Origin: Solea solea
Lineage: Eukaryota; Chordata; Actinopteri; Pleuronectiformes; Soleidae
Assembly (NCBI RefSeq): GCF_958295425.1
Contig: NC_081135.1
Location: 21,894,180 to 21,958,179 of the forward strand
Length of the DNA stretch: 64,000 bases
Reading direction: 5' to 3'
Under the pieces are notes generated by a model. It saw only the letters and a list, made by a program, of their open reading frames with translations. It was not told the DNA's origin and did not search any database. Position 1 is the first letter of the stretch. Each line of letters starts with the position of its first letter. The translations under genes and the position numbers were made by a program. Positions 1 through 13,800 of the stretch are shown here, piece by piece.

Positions 1-640
1 ACAGTGGGGGAAATCAACACCTTGATGTGTCACACATGAATGTGGCTTTCTTCATTTTAAAAATTACCTGTAACATCGTAAAATTGGCAAATTAACTCTT
101 TAACACCGAGCAGACGACACGCTTGCGTGAGTGCACTTTGCATTGCAGTAATTACGCTATGGTTTCTGAATGCTGAGAAGTTGCACATCAAAGCCAACGT
201 GGTTATTATGGTATGTCACTTGTGCAGTGTCAGTGTCACCAAAGAGGAAAGAGTTGGAAAAACACCTGTACATAGTTTAAACTTTTTGGCCTGTTTTTGG
301 ACAACTGAAATTTATACATTATACTGTTAAAATTTCAAATATAACACGCAAAATCGGGTGTTCTAGCTGCAGTTTTCTTTATTTATTCATTTATTTATTT
401 TTATAATCAAACTTTTTTTTTCTTCATTTTGTTAATACACACTTCACATTGTTGATACACTACTTTAACATGCAGTAAATTGTAAATAACTGCCAGATAT
501 TGAAGGTTATTCTGGAAAAATGGGCAAAAGCATTTACTCACAGGACATTTCCTGGCCCTTTTATGGTTAATATTAGCAAAAACAAAAAAAAAATTGCCTT
601 TTCACTTATGTTTTTGGTCTTGGGGAGAGTAAATGAAAAA

Positions 641-676
641 CTGTCAAAATATTTTGACGTCAAAATATTTTGACAG
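641..676. repeat. Perfect 36-bp palindrome
   Basis: CTGTCAAAATATTTTGAC is followed directly by its exact reverse complement. Each half also holds the smaller palindrome GTCAAAATATTTTGAC, so the site is both a tandem repeat and a palindrome. Confidence 0.95.
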
Positions 677-1365
677 ACCTTTTGAGAGACCTTTAATTTA
701 ACTTTACCAACCTTTGATTGGACAGTCAATGTTGTAGTTTTATTAAACTATTGAACATATTGAAACACTGCATTACTTTAAATGCTAAATTTAGTAAGAG
801 ATAAATCATTTATTGCTTATTAGTTCATGAATGACAACATCTTTATTAACCGCATTTGCCCATCCATGCGGGCTACCTGGTGTTTGTGTACACACAGTGT
901 ATGTTTGTGTCATAGTGTCTAACAGTGTCTTTTAAAAAAGAGACGCTCCTTTGTCTAAGCCAACAATAGTCCCCTTGTTCCTAACAAGAACCATCGTATT
1001 AAAACTGTGTGAGAGAGCTGCTTTTACGGGCTCTTAAAGAAGGACCACAGATGGGGGCAGGACAGCGGGTCAACCTCGGCTTTGACAATTACGTAAAAAA
1101 GAGAAAGTGACGGGGAGAAGAATTTCTTTTGATCACAGAAGCAGATGAAGATGTCATGAGAGAAATATGCTGAGCTCTTGTGGGGTTAGAGTTGCAAGAA
1201 GCAACACAAACCCCTTTGACATTCATGTATTTTTGTGTCCTTAAAAGTAAATGTGTCTGTTTGTAGTCTATTATGGTAACAAACACAAACTTAAGTTACT
1301 ATTTTGATAGCTGCTACAGTATGACATCTACCCAGCACCACAGCAGGATCACAACTCAATCCCAA

Positions 1366-1541
1366 ACATCACTGGGGGAGAGGCAGGGTAGAGAGAAAGC
1401 TCGCTAACCCATCGTACACAGACAAACAACCACTTACCCTCACATTTGCACCTACTTCACTCCAATTAACCAAAGAAGCCAAAGTACCTGGCAAAAACAT
1501 CCACACACGGGGAGAACATATAAACACCATGCAAAAAGGCA
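1366..1541 (-). mobile_element. Worn SINE copy
   Basis: Reverse-strand fragments such as AACAACCACTTACCCTCACA and CACACGGGGAGAACAT match the SINE body with many changes. Boundaries are approximate. Confidence 0.55.
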
Positions 1542-4500
1542 TAAAAAAGCATATTTTTGTTTATAGTATGCTTATTATTCCTTTGCTCCTTCATCTGTGT
1601 TCAGTATACAGACCGCTGTAGGTGTAGGTGAAGTCGTGAAATCAAAACAAACCCCATGAGTAATGTGTGCGCTGTGGAGATTTAACAGCACTGTAAAGCG
1701 TTTTGTTTTCTTCTGAGCATGACTTCAGTGTCTGCCCATAACTTTTAACGGCCTCAAACAGTGGCTAAGGGACGTCATTAAAATCTCCCTGACCTGAAGC
1801 AACAGCTACTAATGACTTTTCTCACCATCCTTTGCCTAGAATACTGTACATCATTGTGGTGCATTAATGCACACAAACAGCTGCCGGGTGTCTGTTTGTC
1901 TCAGCTTCTCTCCAGACTTGTCCTACTGCTCTAGAGCATTAATTTTTCACACAAGACAAAGCCAGCCACTGATCCCCAATGAATCCCTCTTTCCAACAAT
2001 CTAATGAAAGAAAATCCTTCTGTCCAAGAGTTTTAGTGAAAGCAGCAGGTTCGTAAGCTCCCTCCCCTCCTCTCAGTTCACATATACTCCACACAGTTCT
2101 TCCTCCATAGGCCTTTGTTAAGATTGGGAACAGGTTAAATCCCAGGTTTGCATCTTTGGAATATAAAAGTGCCATGATACGTCAGTTATTGCTAGAAGAA
2201 GATCCTAATGCAAACCTACATGCCATGATACCTACATCAGATTCCTCCGCTGCAGGATATAAGTCATGACCTACCACTGATGAAAAAGCAGCTCTAATCA
2301 GAGGAAGTCAACCTGATTTAGGTTCAAAAGGTTACTGTATACACACACATACGTAATATGTACGCTGAGGCCATTTTTAACGGGTTTGCTAAGGCTTTGC
2401 ATGCATAACACCACAGTGTGGGGGAAAAGACACCACGGTATAAGAAATCAGTTTACCACGGAAGTCGTGCATTTGTCAAGTGTAGGATTTGCTTTGACAC
2501 GGTTTTATGGACGGTGGTGTTGTGAAAGCGCTTCCCTGTGTGTAGGTCATGGTCCTGCAGACATGTTTAAACCAGCACATGTGTTCCATCTCTATGTCTG
2601 TTAATGAGAACATATATTCAGCAGGTCTTTGATCTCTCCTGAGTCTACAGTATTCCTGTTGCCGTCGTTGTCCTGTCCTTGAGGAGACAGGAAATATTCA
2701 TATTCATCATGGATTTGGAACGTAGGTAGGCCATAGACTTGTTTTCATGGAACAAGGAAATATTTACCATTTATAGCCGCAGTTCACTACACAGGCGATC
2801 TCGTTTCAACAAAAACAGGCATCGTCTATATTAAAAAAAGATCAGTGGACCGTCATTGTGCTCAGCTTCCTCAGACATTTGTCATTTCCTGTTCTTCATC
2901 AGCTGTGGCAGTTTTTTCCCATGGTGGAAAGGCCAGCATCTCCTCATCTCTCCATCTGCATAGTGTCTGTCATGCTACATCGTTTTACACACACACCGTT
3001 TCCATGCTGCGTTTTTATCTTTCCATGGCCACTGTATGGGATGAGGAGATGCTCATGCAGATGAATGCTACTGTTGAGGAACTGAAACAAAAAGTTTCTT
3101 TTTCTCTATAAAACCCAGGGCCACTACCCATTTCTGAAAACGGAAGATGGAGAGACTACCAGCAACAAAAGGCAGCATTGATGCCCTAAACATGTTTTCT
3201 AGTGAGGACGCAGGGTCCTCAGGGGTTGCTCAGTTTTTCCTGATCTCCTCATTTCCATGCTTACGATACAGCACCACCTGAGTTAAAGCACCTGAGATTC
3301 TTGTTCTCTTTATTTGGTTACAGATCCTTCGCCATGCTCCTCAAATTTAAAGCACACCATTTATTTTGCTATTACTCCATTTAAAGGCGATTGTTCTCCT
3401 TTTTTTGTCACCACATTTTTAGCAGTCCAACCAACAAACAATGCAGAAGAACAATGAGGACTCTGTGGTGTACGTGGGGAGCTGGATATTTGTCTACACT
3501 CCTTCTCTCTCAGTAAAGTGGGTGATAGGGTTGGAGAGTCGCCTTGCCAAATCTCCGCTCTCCCTCTAGCAGAATATCCATGAAATTAACATATTTAGTC
3601 GCCACCGAACAATCCAAGTCATTCTTCCAGTCTCTCTCACGCTCTCGCTCTCGCTGCCTGTCTCTCTCCTCTGTCTGGATTTGTATCCAGTCAACGTCAA
3701 CTTTCTATATTATGGTGACTATTCTGTCAAATGAATTCTTGCATTCATCCATGAAACTACCTCAAGTGACCCTCTTTTCCCCAAATAAAACATCATTTAT
3801 TTCCCTTTTCCTCCTTCTGGTCAGTGATATAATAATCTCTGGCTACATCCTTACTATATTCAATTTTTTAACTGAAAAAGAAATGGTCTGTGTCCAGACG
3901 TCCAGCATTTCAACTCCATATTAGAGGTAATCTATGTCTATACGAACATATTCAGATACAATGGGCATATGTGTGTGACACTGACTCTCTCCTTATTATT
4001 AGTTATTTGCTTGGACAAGTGTTTACGTAACAGGACCAACTATTTTGATTTTGGAGGTTTATACCTAGTAGAGTGGGATAAATCATGAACTAAAAGCAGG
4101 TAATTGAGTTGTTTTCAGTCATCAGAGTCATTGTTTTCAAAGGTGTCCATTTTTACCTGGCCAGACTTAAGGGCTACCCCTTAGAATTCAAAATAAAATG
4201 GAGCCAGCAGCATCTCTTAGCGGTAATGTGGACATTTTTAACTTAACATGCTGAAATAATGTGGATGTCGCCTCCGTCTCAGGGGTCTGCAGTTAAATAT
4301 AGGAGCATTTTAAGTATCCAACAACTGTTTTCTTTCCTTTAAACATCTATGTCTCGCAGTGATGTGACACGTACCGGTGACTCTGCTCCAACAACGGAAA
4401 CCTACTCCTCGACAGAGCAGCCAAACTGAGACGCTGACATTAACACGGCCGCCATTTACCCATCAACAACCATCACCTAATCACCACAGCTGCGTCAAGT

Positions 4501-6267
4501 CTTAGCAAATCCAAGCAGCTGCGGAGGATCATTCTGTCCCCTTCAGTGAGGCGTTCATCGCGGTGATTCTCCACGGGGGAAAGATTTGGAAGAACAGGAG
4601 ATCGACAATAAGCAAAAGAGCCAGAGGGATCAACACATCTGTGATAATCCATCTTGGTTTCCATCGCATTCACAAACAAGCACATCTGTTGGGAAATGCA
4701 TTTAGGGGGGGAATTTTAGTTGGATCAGATCATGTATTCGGCTCTGAGGTCCAGAGACCGCAACTGTCACAAACAAACACCGTTTCTAATGCCTGACTTC
4801 CCCCAAAGTCTCATCATTAAGTTAGAAGTACAGTAGTTTCAGGGCCAAATCAAAAGTGTACATATAATTCATCTTTACTACATCACAGATACATCTGTCT
4901 TATCTTGGATGTGTACAAATGGAGGCTTTTGTTTCTATCTTCTCTTCTTTTCATAGACAAAGCACCACAGATGTCAAGGACTGAGTGTGTAAGGGCTCTT
5001 CACTCGTCTTTACATTGGCATTATCACTTGCTCACTAAAGGAACATTTGGCATCTGGCCGACGCAGAGACAGAGTGAGAGAAAACAGGAGGCAGAGAGAG
5101 GTAGACCGCCGACCCTGTCACTAGATTCCTGTGACCTTCGGATGTGGAATGTGAAACTTCCTCTCGTCGTCTCTCCCTTTGCCTCCTTGTGGGGTTTCCT
5201 GTATTCACAGCGAGTGTGCACGTCAAAGGTCAGGCTACTGTAAAGTCTTGTTGCATGCCAGGAGTACAGTGGTTAGAGGCCAATCCTGTCTTCACCTCTG
5301 TCCTCTTTTAAATATGACTCCATCCACAGGAGGTGCCAATCTGCTAGCCAGGAGATGTTCTAGTTCCACGTCACACTGCTGAACTGAGACGTTTATAGTT
5401 CCTGTGAGCAGTTTGTTCAAAGACAAAAGAAACAAAGGAAACTGGACCGTTTGGCTGTGGAATGTTTGTCTGTAAAGTAGGTAATTCCCTTTAAAACAAT
5501 AGGTAAAAATACATGTTTTTGTAAATGTAGCCTCGATTTTACCTACAGTACGTCACAGCAGGTGATGTATTTCCTGACGACTTAAAAATTGAATTAAGTT
5601 CTTCTTTTGACCAGGCACTTGTTTGCCACATGTTCTATAAGCATATGCACTATGTGCATAAACAACATTTACTTTTTCTGTTGGTGGGTTTTGATCAGCC
5701 AACAAGAATGAGCACACAACTAAAACTGTAGGCAGTAACCCACCTTAAAAGTGCACGTTTAAACAATTGGCCATATGTAGAGAGAACAAATGAAACCCTG
5801 TTGACCTTCACTCCTAAACCCCAATTATTGCTGAAAGTACAGTTGGATATCTGATTTTGACCATGGCAAACAATTTAGCAGAACCTCAGTCTGACTATCA
5901 GAAAGCAATCTGATGATCTCAGAGAAATTTTCATCATGCATAACACTAGTCAGTCACTCTAAGCTTGTTATCTCGGCATGTTTAGTCTATGTCTGTCTTG
6001 CTGTTTAAAAAAAAATAAAAAAACCACCTGGCATCAGCTCCCTCTCTATTTTCTGTCTTTTATTTCTCTCCCCAATGAGAGTTCCACACTCCAGACACTC
6101 TCTCTACTCCGACCTTCTCTATCACTGAGGTTAATGGTTTGAACTTCATTCCCTTAAACTGTAACAGTGTCTGATAAGTATTTCAAACTAATGACTTTAA
6201 GGCGTGCAGTCTTTCATACATCATCTAACATGTTTATATTGCATTGGTAAGACACTTTCATTTCACA

Positions 6268-6935
6268 AAAAAGGGCTTTTAGGCTTCGATATGGCGCTTC
6301 TGTGAGTGTCATGCATTTATTTGCGTTTCCATTGTCAGATCGGCTCGGCTTAACTCCACTCTATTCAGTTTTTTTTTTTTTGCTTTTCCATCAGCGATAG
6401 TGTCTGGTACCTGGTGCTGTTTTTGGTAACTGTTCTGACGAGATTCCAAGTGAGCTGAGCCGACACTAAAATGTCGGCCACTGTTTGGTAGAGAGTGTCA
6501 CCACTGGAAGAGTCATAAGGGGCGACGTCCGACACAAGAATCAAACCCAACAATACCGAACTGTAGATCAGTTAAAAAGACTTAAAACTCTTGAAGACAT
6601 GTGTTGATCTCCAACAGTTAGCAAGGAAATCTCAACATTTAACAGAGGAGTCTGGTGTATTTAGCGACAGCACCGTCGAAATCACAACCCCTTGCGCCGT
6701 ATTTTAATTCAGTGACTGTGTCAGAAGGAGTCTGCTGTGCTCCGGTCTTTTTAATTAACCGATTCTAATGATTAGTTTGTGTGTGTTGCGTATAAAACGG
6801 TGTCATGGCAGTTTGGGCGGCCGCGCTATGACGACCCTGCTCTATAGCAAAAGAAAACAACACGCCTCATACCCAACTGAGTAGAGCCGAGTAGAGCTGA
6901 GTTGTGCTAGAACTGTATAATAGAAAAATAACACT
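6268..6935 (+). repeat. Interspersed repeat, copy 1 of a pair
   Basis: Shares scattered blocks with 25436-25925, such as GGTTAAA-type CAGTTAAAAAGACTTAAAA, TTCCAAGTGAGCTGA and TTTTTAATTAAC, in the same order and strand. Ends not resolved. It looks like a non-autonomous DNA transposon of a type common in fish, but the superfamily is not proven. Confidence 0.7.
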
Positions 6936-7157
6936 TTTTGTCCCCCCTCCCCCTGTTACGCTACCAACTAAGTGGATTTAGAAACACTGGTTGCCCTCAG
7001 TTGTTGCTCTTGTTTTAGTGTGTCGCATTCTTCTTCTTCTGGAGCTACACTATATCATGCTGGTATGACATCACACTATTTACGTAGCTGGTGCAGATAG
7101 GTAAATGGCTACACACAAAAAACTATTAAGAAACTATTAAGAAATTAGGAAACAATG

Positions 7158-7435
7158 AATTCAAATGAAATTAAAACAAGATTTCCGATTGTTTAAGCTC
7201 CTTAAATGTGAGTATTTTCTTGGTTTCTTTGCTCCACATAACAAAGAAATCGTTAAAAGTGAATCATTTTGGTTTGTGGACAAAACAAGACATTTGAGAA
7301 CATCATCATTTCCAGGTTTGACGAACACTGATCAACATTTGTTAAGGTTTTCTGATATTTTATGGACCAAACGATTAATCGAGAAAATAATCGACAGATT
7401 AATCGATTGTGAAAATAATCGTTAGTTGCAGCTCT
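7158..7435 (+). mobile_element. hAT-like MITE, 5' truncated copy
   Basis: Matches the right four fifths of the element at 37663-38013, for example GTGGACAAAACAAGACATTTG and TTTTATGGACCAAACGATT, ending GTTAGTTGCAGCTCT. The left terminal repeat is missing. Confidence 0.82.
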
Positions 7436-7738
7436 GTTCCAAACTGCCCCATACTACACTGTACTTGGTGGAAACAAGGCTTTATTAGCAATAGCTAACC
7501 CAGACGGATAAATGGTGTATGTCTTTTGGAGGACCCTGGAAAAAGTCTAATTCAGTAACCAATTTTGGATATTACAATTTGCAGAAGAAGGCACCATGTG
7601 TGTGTGATCATGGCCTTGTTTGGTATTTCAGACTGAAAACCAAGAGGCTGTTTAACACAGAGGTATGAAGAGAAAGAAAGAGAGAGATGGATGTTTACAC
7701 AGCTATTTAGAGCAGTGTGGCAACAGTTTGGGACTTAC

Positions 7739-7819
7739 CCTAGCACCCTTCTCTGGGAAACATTTACAGCCTCCACTGCAGTCTCTTCCTCCACAGGGGC
7801 CACTGTGCTTTTTCCCACC
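7739..7819 (-). CDS. col4a2: col4a2 coding exon 3: 7S cysteine cluster
   Basis: 27 codons between a CGACAG acceptor and GTAAGT donor, residues 31-57. Starts [17 protein letters not shown] and ends [10 protein letters not shown]. Four Cys (39, 44, 48, 50) match the alpha-2 type 7S pattern, and the exon has the same 27-codon length as the human segment. The preceding intron is 21.8 kb. Confidence 0.95.
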
Positions 7820-10800
7820 CTGTCGAACACAAAACAGAAAACATGGATGTTAGACATGGGCATTCAGAGGTCAGAGAGAAGAGGTCAAGCATTAAGCTGT
7901 CCACTGCATTGGCATAAACAGAGAAGGACGTGGCGTCTGCTTCCATCCATATGGCAGTGCTTGCCTTTATCTTCATGTAGTACATTAGACAACGTGTTAA
8001 GTCATTTGTACTGCAAACTACAAACTGCAGTTGCGTAGGTGTGAAAGCCTGTGTTTGTGTACGTTGTGGTTTTGGAACACACTTGCTGTTTACGCCTGAG
8101 GCTCTGAAACACGAGTGCTGCTGTCTGCACTGTTGCGTAAATTGGTCTGGTGTTCAGAGAGGATGTTTAGGATGCGGCTCCTATGACTCGCGACGGACAC
8201 ACAACTATGTGTCCATGAAAGTCCTATTCATCAGAGATGCTGGGTCTGGCCTCTGACAGATGGGGACAATTTTGTCTTTGGATGTCTGCATACCAACAAA
8301 ACCACCCACCATCACAGGCCGATCTGTGCTACAAATGACACGCAGTACACACACACACAGCTCATGGGGTCAGTGTGGACATGACATGATGAAAGAAAGC
8401 AGCGACACAAACAGGATTTCCCAACCCAAATGTCAGAGGAGACGAGGCCCTGAGCCAGCTGAGAAAGCTGGAGACCTTAATTAAAAGAGAACAAAGTCTT
8501 GGTGAACTTTCTAATTAAAACCACACGCAAAATTCAAACTGAAACCCTTTCCTTGACATGACCTCATTTCTTACTGTTTAGAAGTAGGGGTGGGACAAAA
8601 TACATCAATACAGTAATAAGCTATTGTCTCGTGAGATACAATTATCAATTAAGTCAAATGTCAATATTTCACTTGAAAAATTGCAGCACTCTTCACAGAT
8701 TTCTCTGTCACGTTTGCAGTGTCAATATTTCATGATCAGATGAACGAGGGTAACGTGAATGGATGTTGACACTCCACAGAGGAAGCTGACAGCAGGATAA
8801 TGGCGGACAGCTGTGAAAACAATGTAACAAATCCCATTCTTAACCTTTTAATGGACATTTGGTTTTGTTTAGACAGATATTGTGCTCTATCCTTATGTCT
8901 TATAATACAAGGATTATTGCAGAATTAGTGTATATAATTAGTGTGATATTACCAGGGGCGGCTTGTCAATAGGGGGCGCTAGGGTGCAGTAAAGACAAAA
9001 GAAAGCAACTTCTGTAAAACATAAATAACTCAAAAGATTTTCTTGGGGAGGATCTGTTTTTCTGAATGAATGAGATAACTGAGAAGCTTCCATTTCCTTC
9101 TTGAAAGCTTAATTACAGAGCTCTGGCCACAAGATAGTAATGGGTGGCTATGAGATTTGTCATTTCCATACAGAGACTATAGTATGGAGTCTGTCCTGGC
9201 TGTGTTTTACACCCGGCACCTGGTCTAAATGGTGCAGTGTTTTCTCGGTTATTTAAACGGCACATTAGATGCGTGCTCAGGTGAGTTCACAATGCACACT
9301 CTGCTTGTTACACACACAGAAATACGTTTTCATCCTCCTCTTCCTCTTTCTCATCAGTTATATGCAGATTTAATATTGGTGCAGTTCCTTATCCGGTGCG
9401 TCGCCTTAAATGTAAAACAACAATTATTTGTATCATACCAGCACATGTCCAAGACACTTTGCTCGTTATTTCGGTTCTCAGCTGAATCAGTGGAATTAAA
9501 CAACTATATAAATATGTATTATAATTATAAATTCAAACCCGGGAAAAAATACAATTCAATACGCTTCCATAAATCTCCGTATACTGAAATTTTAGGCCTG
9601 GCAAAATTGTACACTCAACATGAAGTGCTGAGACACATTTGCTCAAATTCATTGATGAAATTCACTGAATCACATCTTTCATTCTTTCATTAAATGTGTG
9701 AGTTAATCACTGACTAAACCCTGCAGCACTGTTTCCATCCAACTGCTTGAATGGAAACAAAGCTTTCTGAATTATTCCAGAGAACCTCCCTTTGGTGCCT
9801 AAGAGAGAATACAAATGACTCACATACAAATACAGCAGTCGACTCCATGTTTCCAAACTTTAGGGGCTTAGATAAAAAGGTCTCTCAGTGGCCCTTCAAT
9901 AATCAAATAAGTACTGTGTCAATAAACTACAAACATGCAGATCGGCTCCATGAAGCTCGTCATGACGTCTCTGTCTTGTGTCGACCTACGTCTTCCACCC
10001 ACGCAGCCATACCATAGCCTGCTTAGGCAGCAAATGCCTCAAAACCCTCCCTTTCTTGCTTATTAAAAAAAAGGGAAAAGAGCCCACAGTGGTAACAAAG
10101 TGGCAGATAATGAATCAGAATATTTCTCCCTCCTCACTTTGACAGCAGATCCCAGCGATCCCACTGACAAAGGCGACATTGAGAACCTCCTCACACACAA
10201 AGACCGTCTTTTAACGTACAGACATCGTCCTTTAATGGTCCCCTATCACCACAACAAAAAAGACCCTCTTCCTCGCCCTCTTAGACTGCACAAGGCTGCA
10301 TGACCTCGTTAACTATCAGTGGATGGAAGGGGTTCCTTTCAAACTGCTGTTTAATGTTGCTAAGAAACTCTGTGATGGGCTCAGAATTAGCCTGTGTACT
10401 TTGGTTACAGACTCATTCTGCCCACAAACTACTGTACATCCTTTACTTGTGTTCCTAATTTTAAAACCAAGAGGTTTTTTTTTTTCAAGACATGATCTCT
10501 GTGGACACCTTGGCAACAATAAAGTCTCTAGAGTGGAGGCAAAGTCACGACATGACCTTTCTCCACATTGAGGTGGAAATCCAAAAAATCTGCAGACAAT
10601 AGACTGCGTCACCTCCGGACAGACACACAAAGGATTGGCTCCAATAAAGGCAAATAAGCATCATGCAGAAAAATGCACCATCGATTCAACTTTACAGTTT
10701 ACAGGTTGAAAATAGCTGAGGACTGTTTTAGTAGACAATAGGACTGTGCTGCTGTATCCTGTTTTCTCCATCCGCTGACATAACGACCTACTCTTCCATA

Positions 10801-13800
10801 GCTGCAGAGCACACCTTGGGAACAAATTGGGTGGCAATGTGTATGTGTGTGGGGGTTTTCAGAAATGCACTAACATTGTTGTGTTGATTTAATTTAATAA
10901 TGAAACTGTCAAAGCAACACTAAAACAGTCTGTCATTAATAAGAAATGGGGAGCTTCCCACTTGTTTGGTCTTTTATTTGATCCAGACACTATAAACTGC
11001 ACTGTTGCTTCTTAGCTCTTATCCAATTAATCGTCACAAATGTAAACCAAACCAAACAACCAAGAGCTAGATGGAGAAAATGAAAGGAATACTTTACAGA
11101 TTTGCATATCTTCATTCTTGTTTTTGTTACGTGCCCACCGTGCTTGAAACTGCACTTTTTAGACCCACTCGTAGCGGGACGGGACCTCATGTATGTATGT
11201 ATTTACCAGAATGTAAACAGTGTCCGCCGTCTTCGCTAACAGTTAAGCTAACAGGACCAAGTGTCACTGGTGGGTACATAACAAAGAAAATAATGAAGAT
11301 ATTTCTCAATTCAGGGGAAACTGAGGTTGGGAAGCACAATTTTTCAAAAATACTACCCCTATTCTAGTAATACAAAGCTAAATGCAAATCGGTGAAGTAT
11401 TCCTTTAAGTAAAGGGGGGAAATTATGATCAATGACTGACAGCAGGGCCACACGGTGGTGTAGTGGTTAGCACTCTTGCCTTGCAGCGAGAAGACCCGGG
11501 TTCGAGCCCCCGGTTGGAACAAGGGCCTTTCTGCATGGAGTTTGCATGTTCTCCCTGTGTGTGCGTGGGTTTTCTCTGGGTTTTCCCCACAGTCCAAAAA
11601 CATGCAATGTGGGGATGAGGTAAATTGGACACCCTAAATTGACCATAGGAGTATGAGAGTGAATGGTTGTTTGTCTCTATGTGTGTGTGGCCCTGCGATG
11701 GACTGGCGAACGGTCCAGATTGAATTTTGCAACCAATGGAGTGGCTTCACTTTCTGAGCCAGGAGACTACATGCTGAGATTTAGATTTATATACATATAC
11801 TGTCTTGGTTAGAGACCAAACTTCACAGGGTAGGACACAAAAGGCACATTAACAATGTAAACCAAAAACTAACACTTCTACTTTCAAGACTTTCAATAAC
11901 TCTTCAAACCACTTTCACTTTTTCCAACTACATTTACCAAGCAACAGATGTGAAAGACACATTAGTTACGTTTGCAGCAAAGAAAATGGCCCGGATAGTG
12001 CGTTTTTACGATGTGCTGGCCAGAAGCCGCCGACATATAACCACACAATATGCAAAAGCAAAGACGTGAATCCAAACTGCCTCACACCAAAGCATGTGGT
12101 CAGACTAATACTTTAAATCTGACCACAATAAGCTGTAAAGGCTGTTTCCCAGTCTCAATATTGGAAAAGTGGTTATTTTACCAGCTGCAACATTTCATCT
12201 GCTGATAAAAAACACTCAGACAGAAAGTCGTGAATGGTCATTTGCGTCCAACGAACACAAATGAGTCTGTATCATCCAGCACTGTCTCCTATTTCTGATA
12301 AAGAAGACATCAATATTTCCTTTATTTGTTCTATAAATGATTGAAGAGTGTCATTGAGAACGTCTTTGTTATGAGGGCTGTCAGACAACAGTATATATGA
12401 TATGAAACACTCGTCATAAACCCAAGGATCTGGTTTGCTGGGATTTTTCATCCGTGGCATCTGTGGTTTACAGTACAACTCTTCAGTGTTGATCATCTTT
12501 TATGTTCCGTGAACTATCTCGTGAGGACCGGAGGATCCAGTCTCACAAGCCTCTGCTCTGTTTCAGTGCACAGATGTAAACATGTACTCCTGAAAAAAAA
12601 CAAAACATCAACCCACACCTGCTCATAGCCGACTCATCTCTTCCTCTGCATTCTTTATATTTTCCATCACTACTCATTCCATGCTTTTCAAAGTGTTTCC
12701 TTGATTAACTAATTGAACGTCTATACTATAGACGTTCAATTAGTTAATCAAGGAAACACTATATACACTCTATAGTGACCTAAATTTAGAAGTCATAAGA
12801 GTTTACACGCTACAGCGGTCAGATGAACGCCTCTCTTAATGAGAAATGTTGTTTTGGTTTCCTCCCTCTCCTTTATGACTGCACCGGTGCCTCACTCTGA
12901 ACATGCACCAACTCCTTCAGAATAATGTACAGTCAATGGAATAAAAGCAGCTGGGTCAACAGCACTCTTTCTCACGCTCACTTTTTCTCTTTCACTCTCC
13001 CTCCTGCTGATCCATACACACATCATTCTTATCGATGCTATTAAAAGAGAAGTATGGACGGTTTATATGGCTTCGAGAATAAAAGTGACGCAGAGAGCAC
13101 TGGTTTTAATTACATGCTCTGTACATGTTCCTCTGGAAAGGAAAAATAGCAACAAATGCTTTTACTTTCCACTATTAAAAGGTGCAGATTGTAACATTTA
13201 GGAGGATTTATTGGCATATATTGAATACACTTCTCATGTGTTCAGCCAGAATGAGTCTTTTAGGTATACTTTAGGCAACGCCTTACCCTATGGCGGCCGC
13301 TGTCTGCCAGCCTGTACGGACAAACCAGAGCACACAGGTTTCAGGTTTTGAAGCAGGAACTTACTAAACAAAGGCAAATCACATTCTTATGGTATGCGAA
13401 GGCCACAGTAGGAGTCCTTCGTTTGTCACGGCCTGCAGTCTCACTATTGCATGTCACGGATTCTCATACACTGGACCTTCAAGCAGTAACACACATTTAG
13501 ATGTCCTGTAATCAGATGGCCCTGGAGATAAATAAGACCAATTTCCTATATGTCAGGACAGTTTGTCACACTCGCACTTCTTTTAAGCAAAAGAAAAAGG
13601 CTAACATTTTTGTCACCTGTGACAGGGATTTAGTAAATGTGTAAGTTGTTATTTATCACAATTTTAAATCATAGTGTTGTGTTGAGATTAACACTAAGTG
13701 ATAGTTAAAGGTGACATAGACCGGAAGCTCCAATTAACGCTGCGTTTTTGTGTGTATCTGCGTCATTACCTCGTTTATGAAACCCTAAAGTTTCAGAACA

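Larger units (their letters stand above)
1..7738 (-). other. col4a2 intron 3 (partial)
   Basis: No further minus-strand Gly-X-Y exon with splice sites was seen downstream of exon 3, so exon 4 should be beyond the left edge. The stretch holds a perfect palindrome (641-676), a worn SINE (1366-1541), one copy of a paired long repeat (6268-6935) and a truncated hAT-like element (7158-7435). Open frames here are short with no recognisable product. Confidence 0.7.

Noticed and set aside
9229..9693. 154-codon + strand ORF
   Set aside because: No recognisable family, no splice context and antisense to col4a2 intron 2. Treated as chance.
11446..11520. tRNA gene
   Set aside because: Boxes A and B are present, but the sequence does not close into a cloverleaf with an acceptor stem, and it continues into the SINE body shared with several copies.
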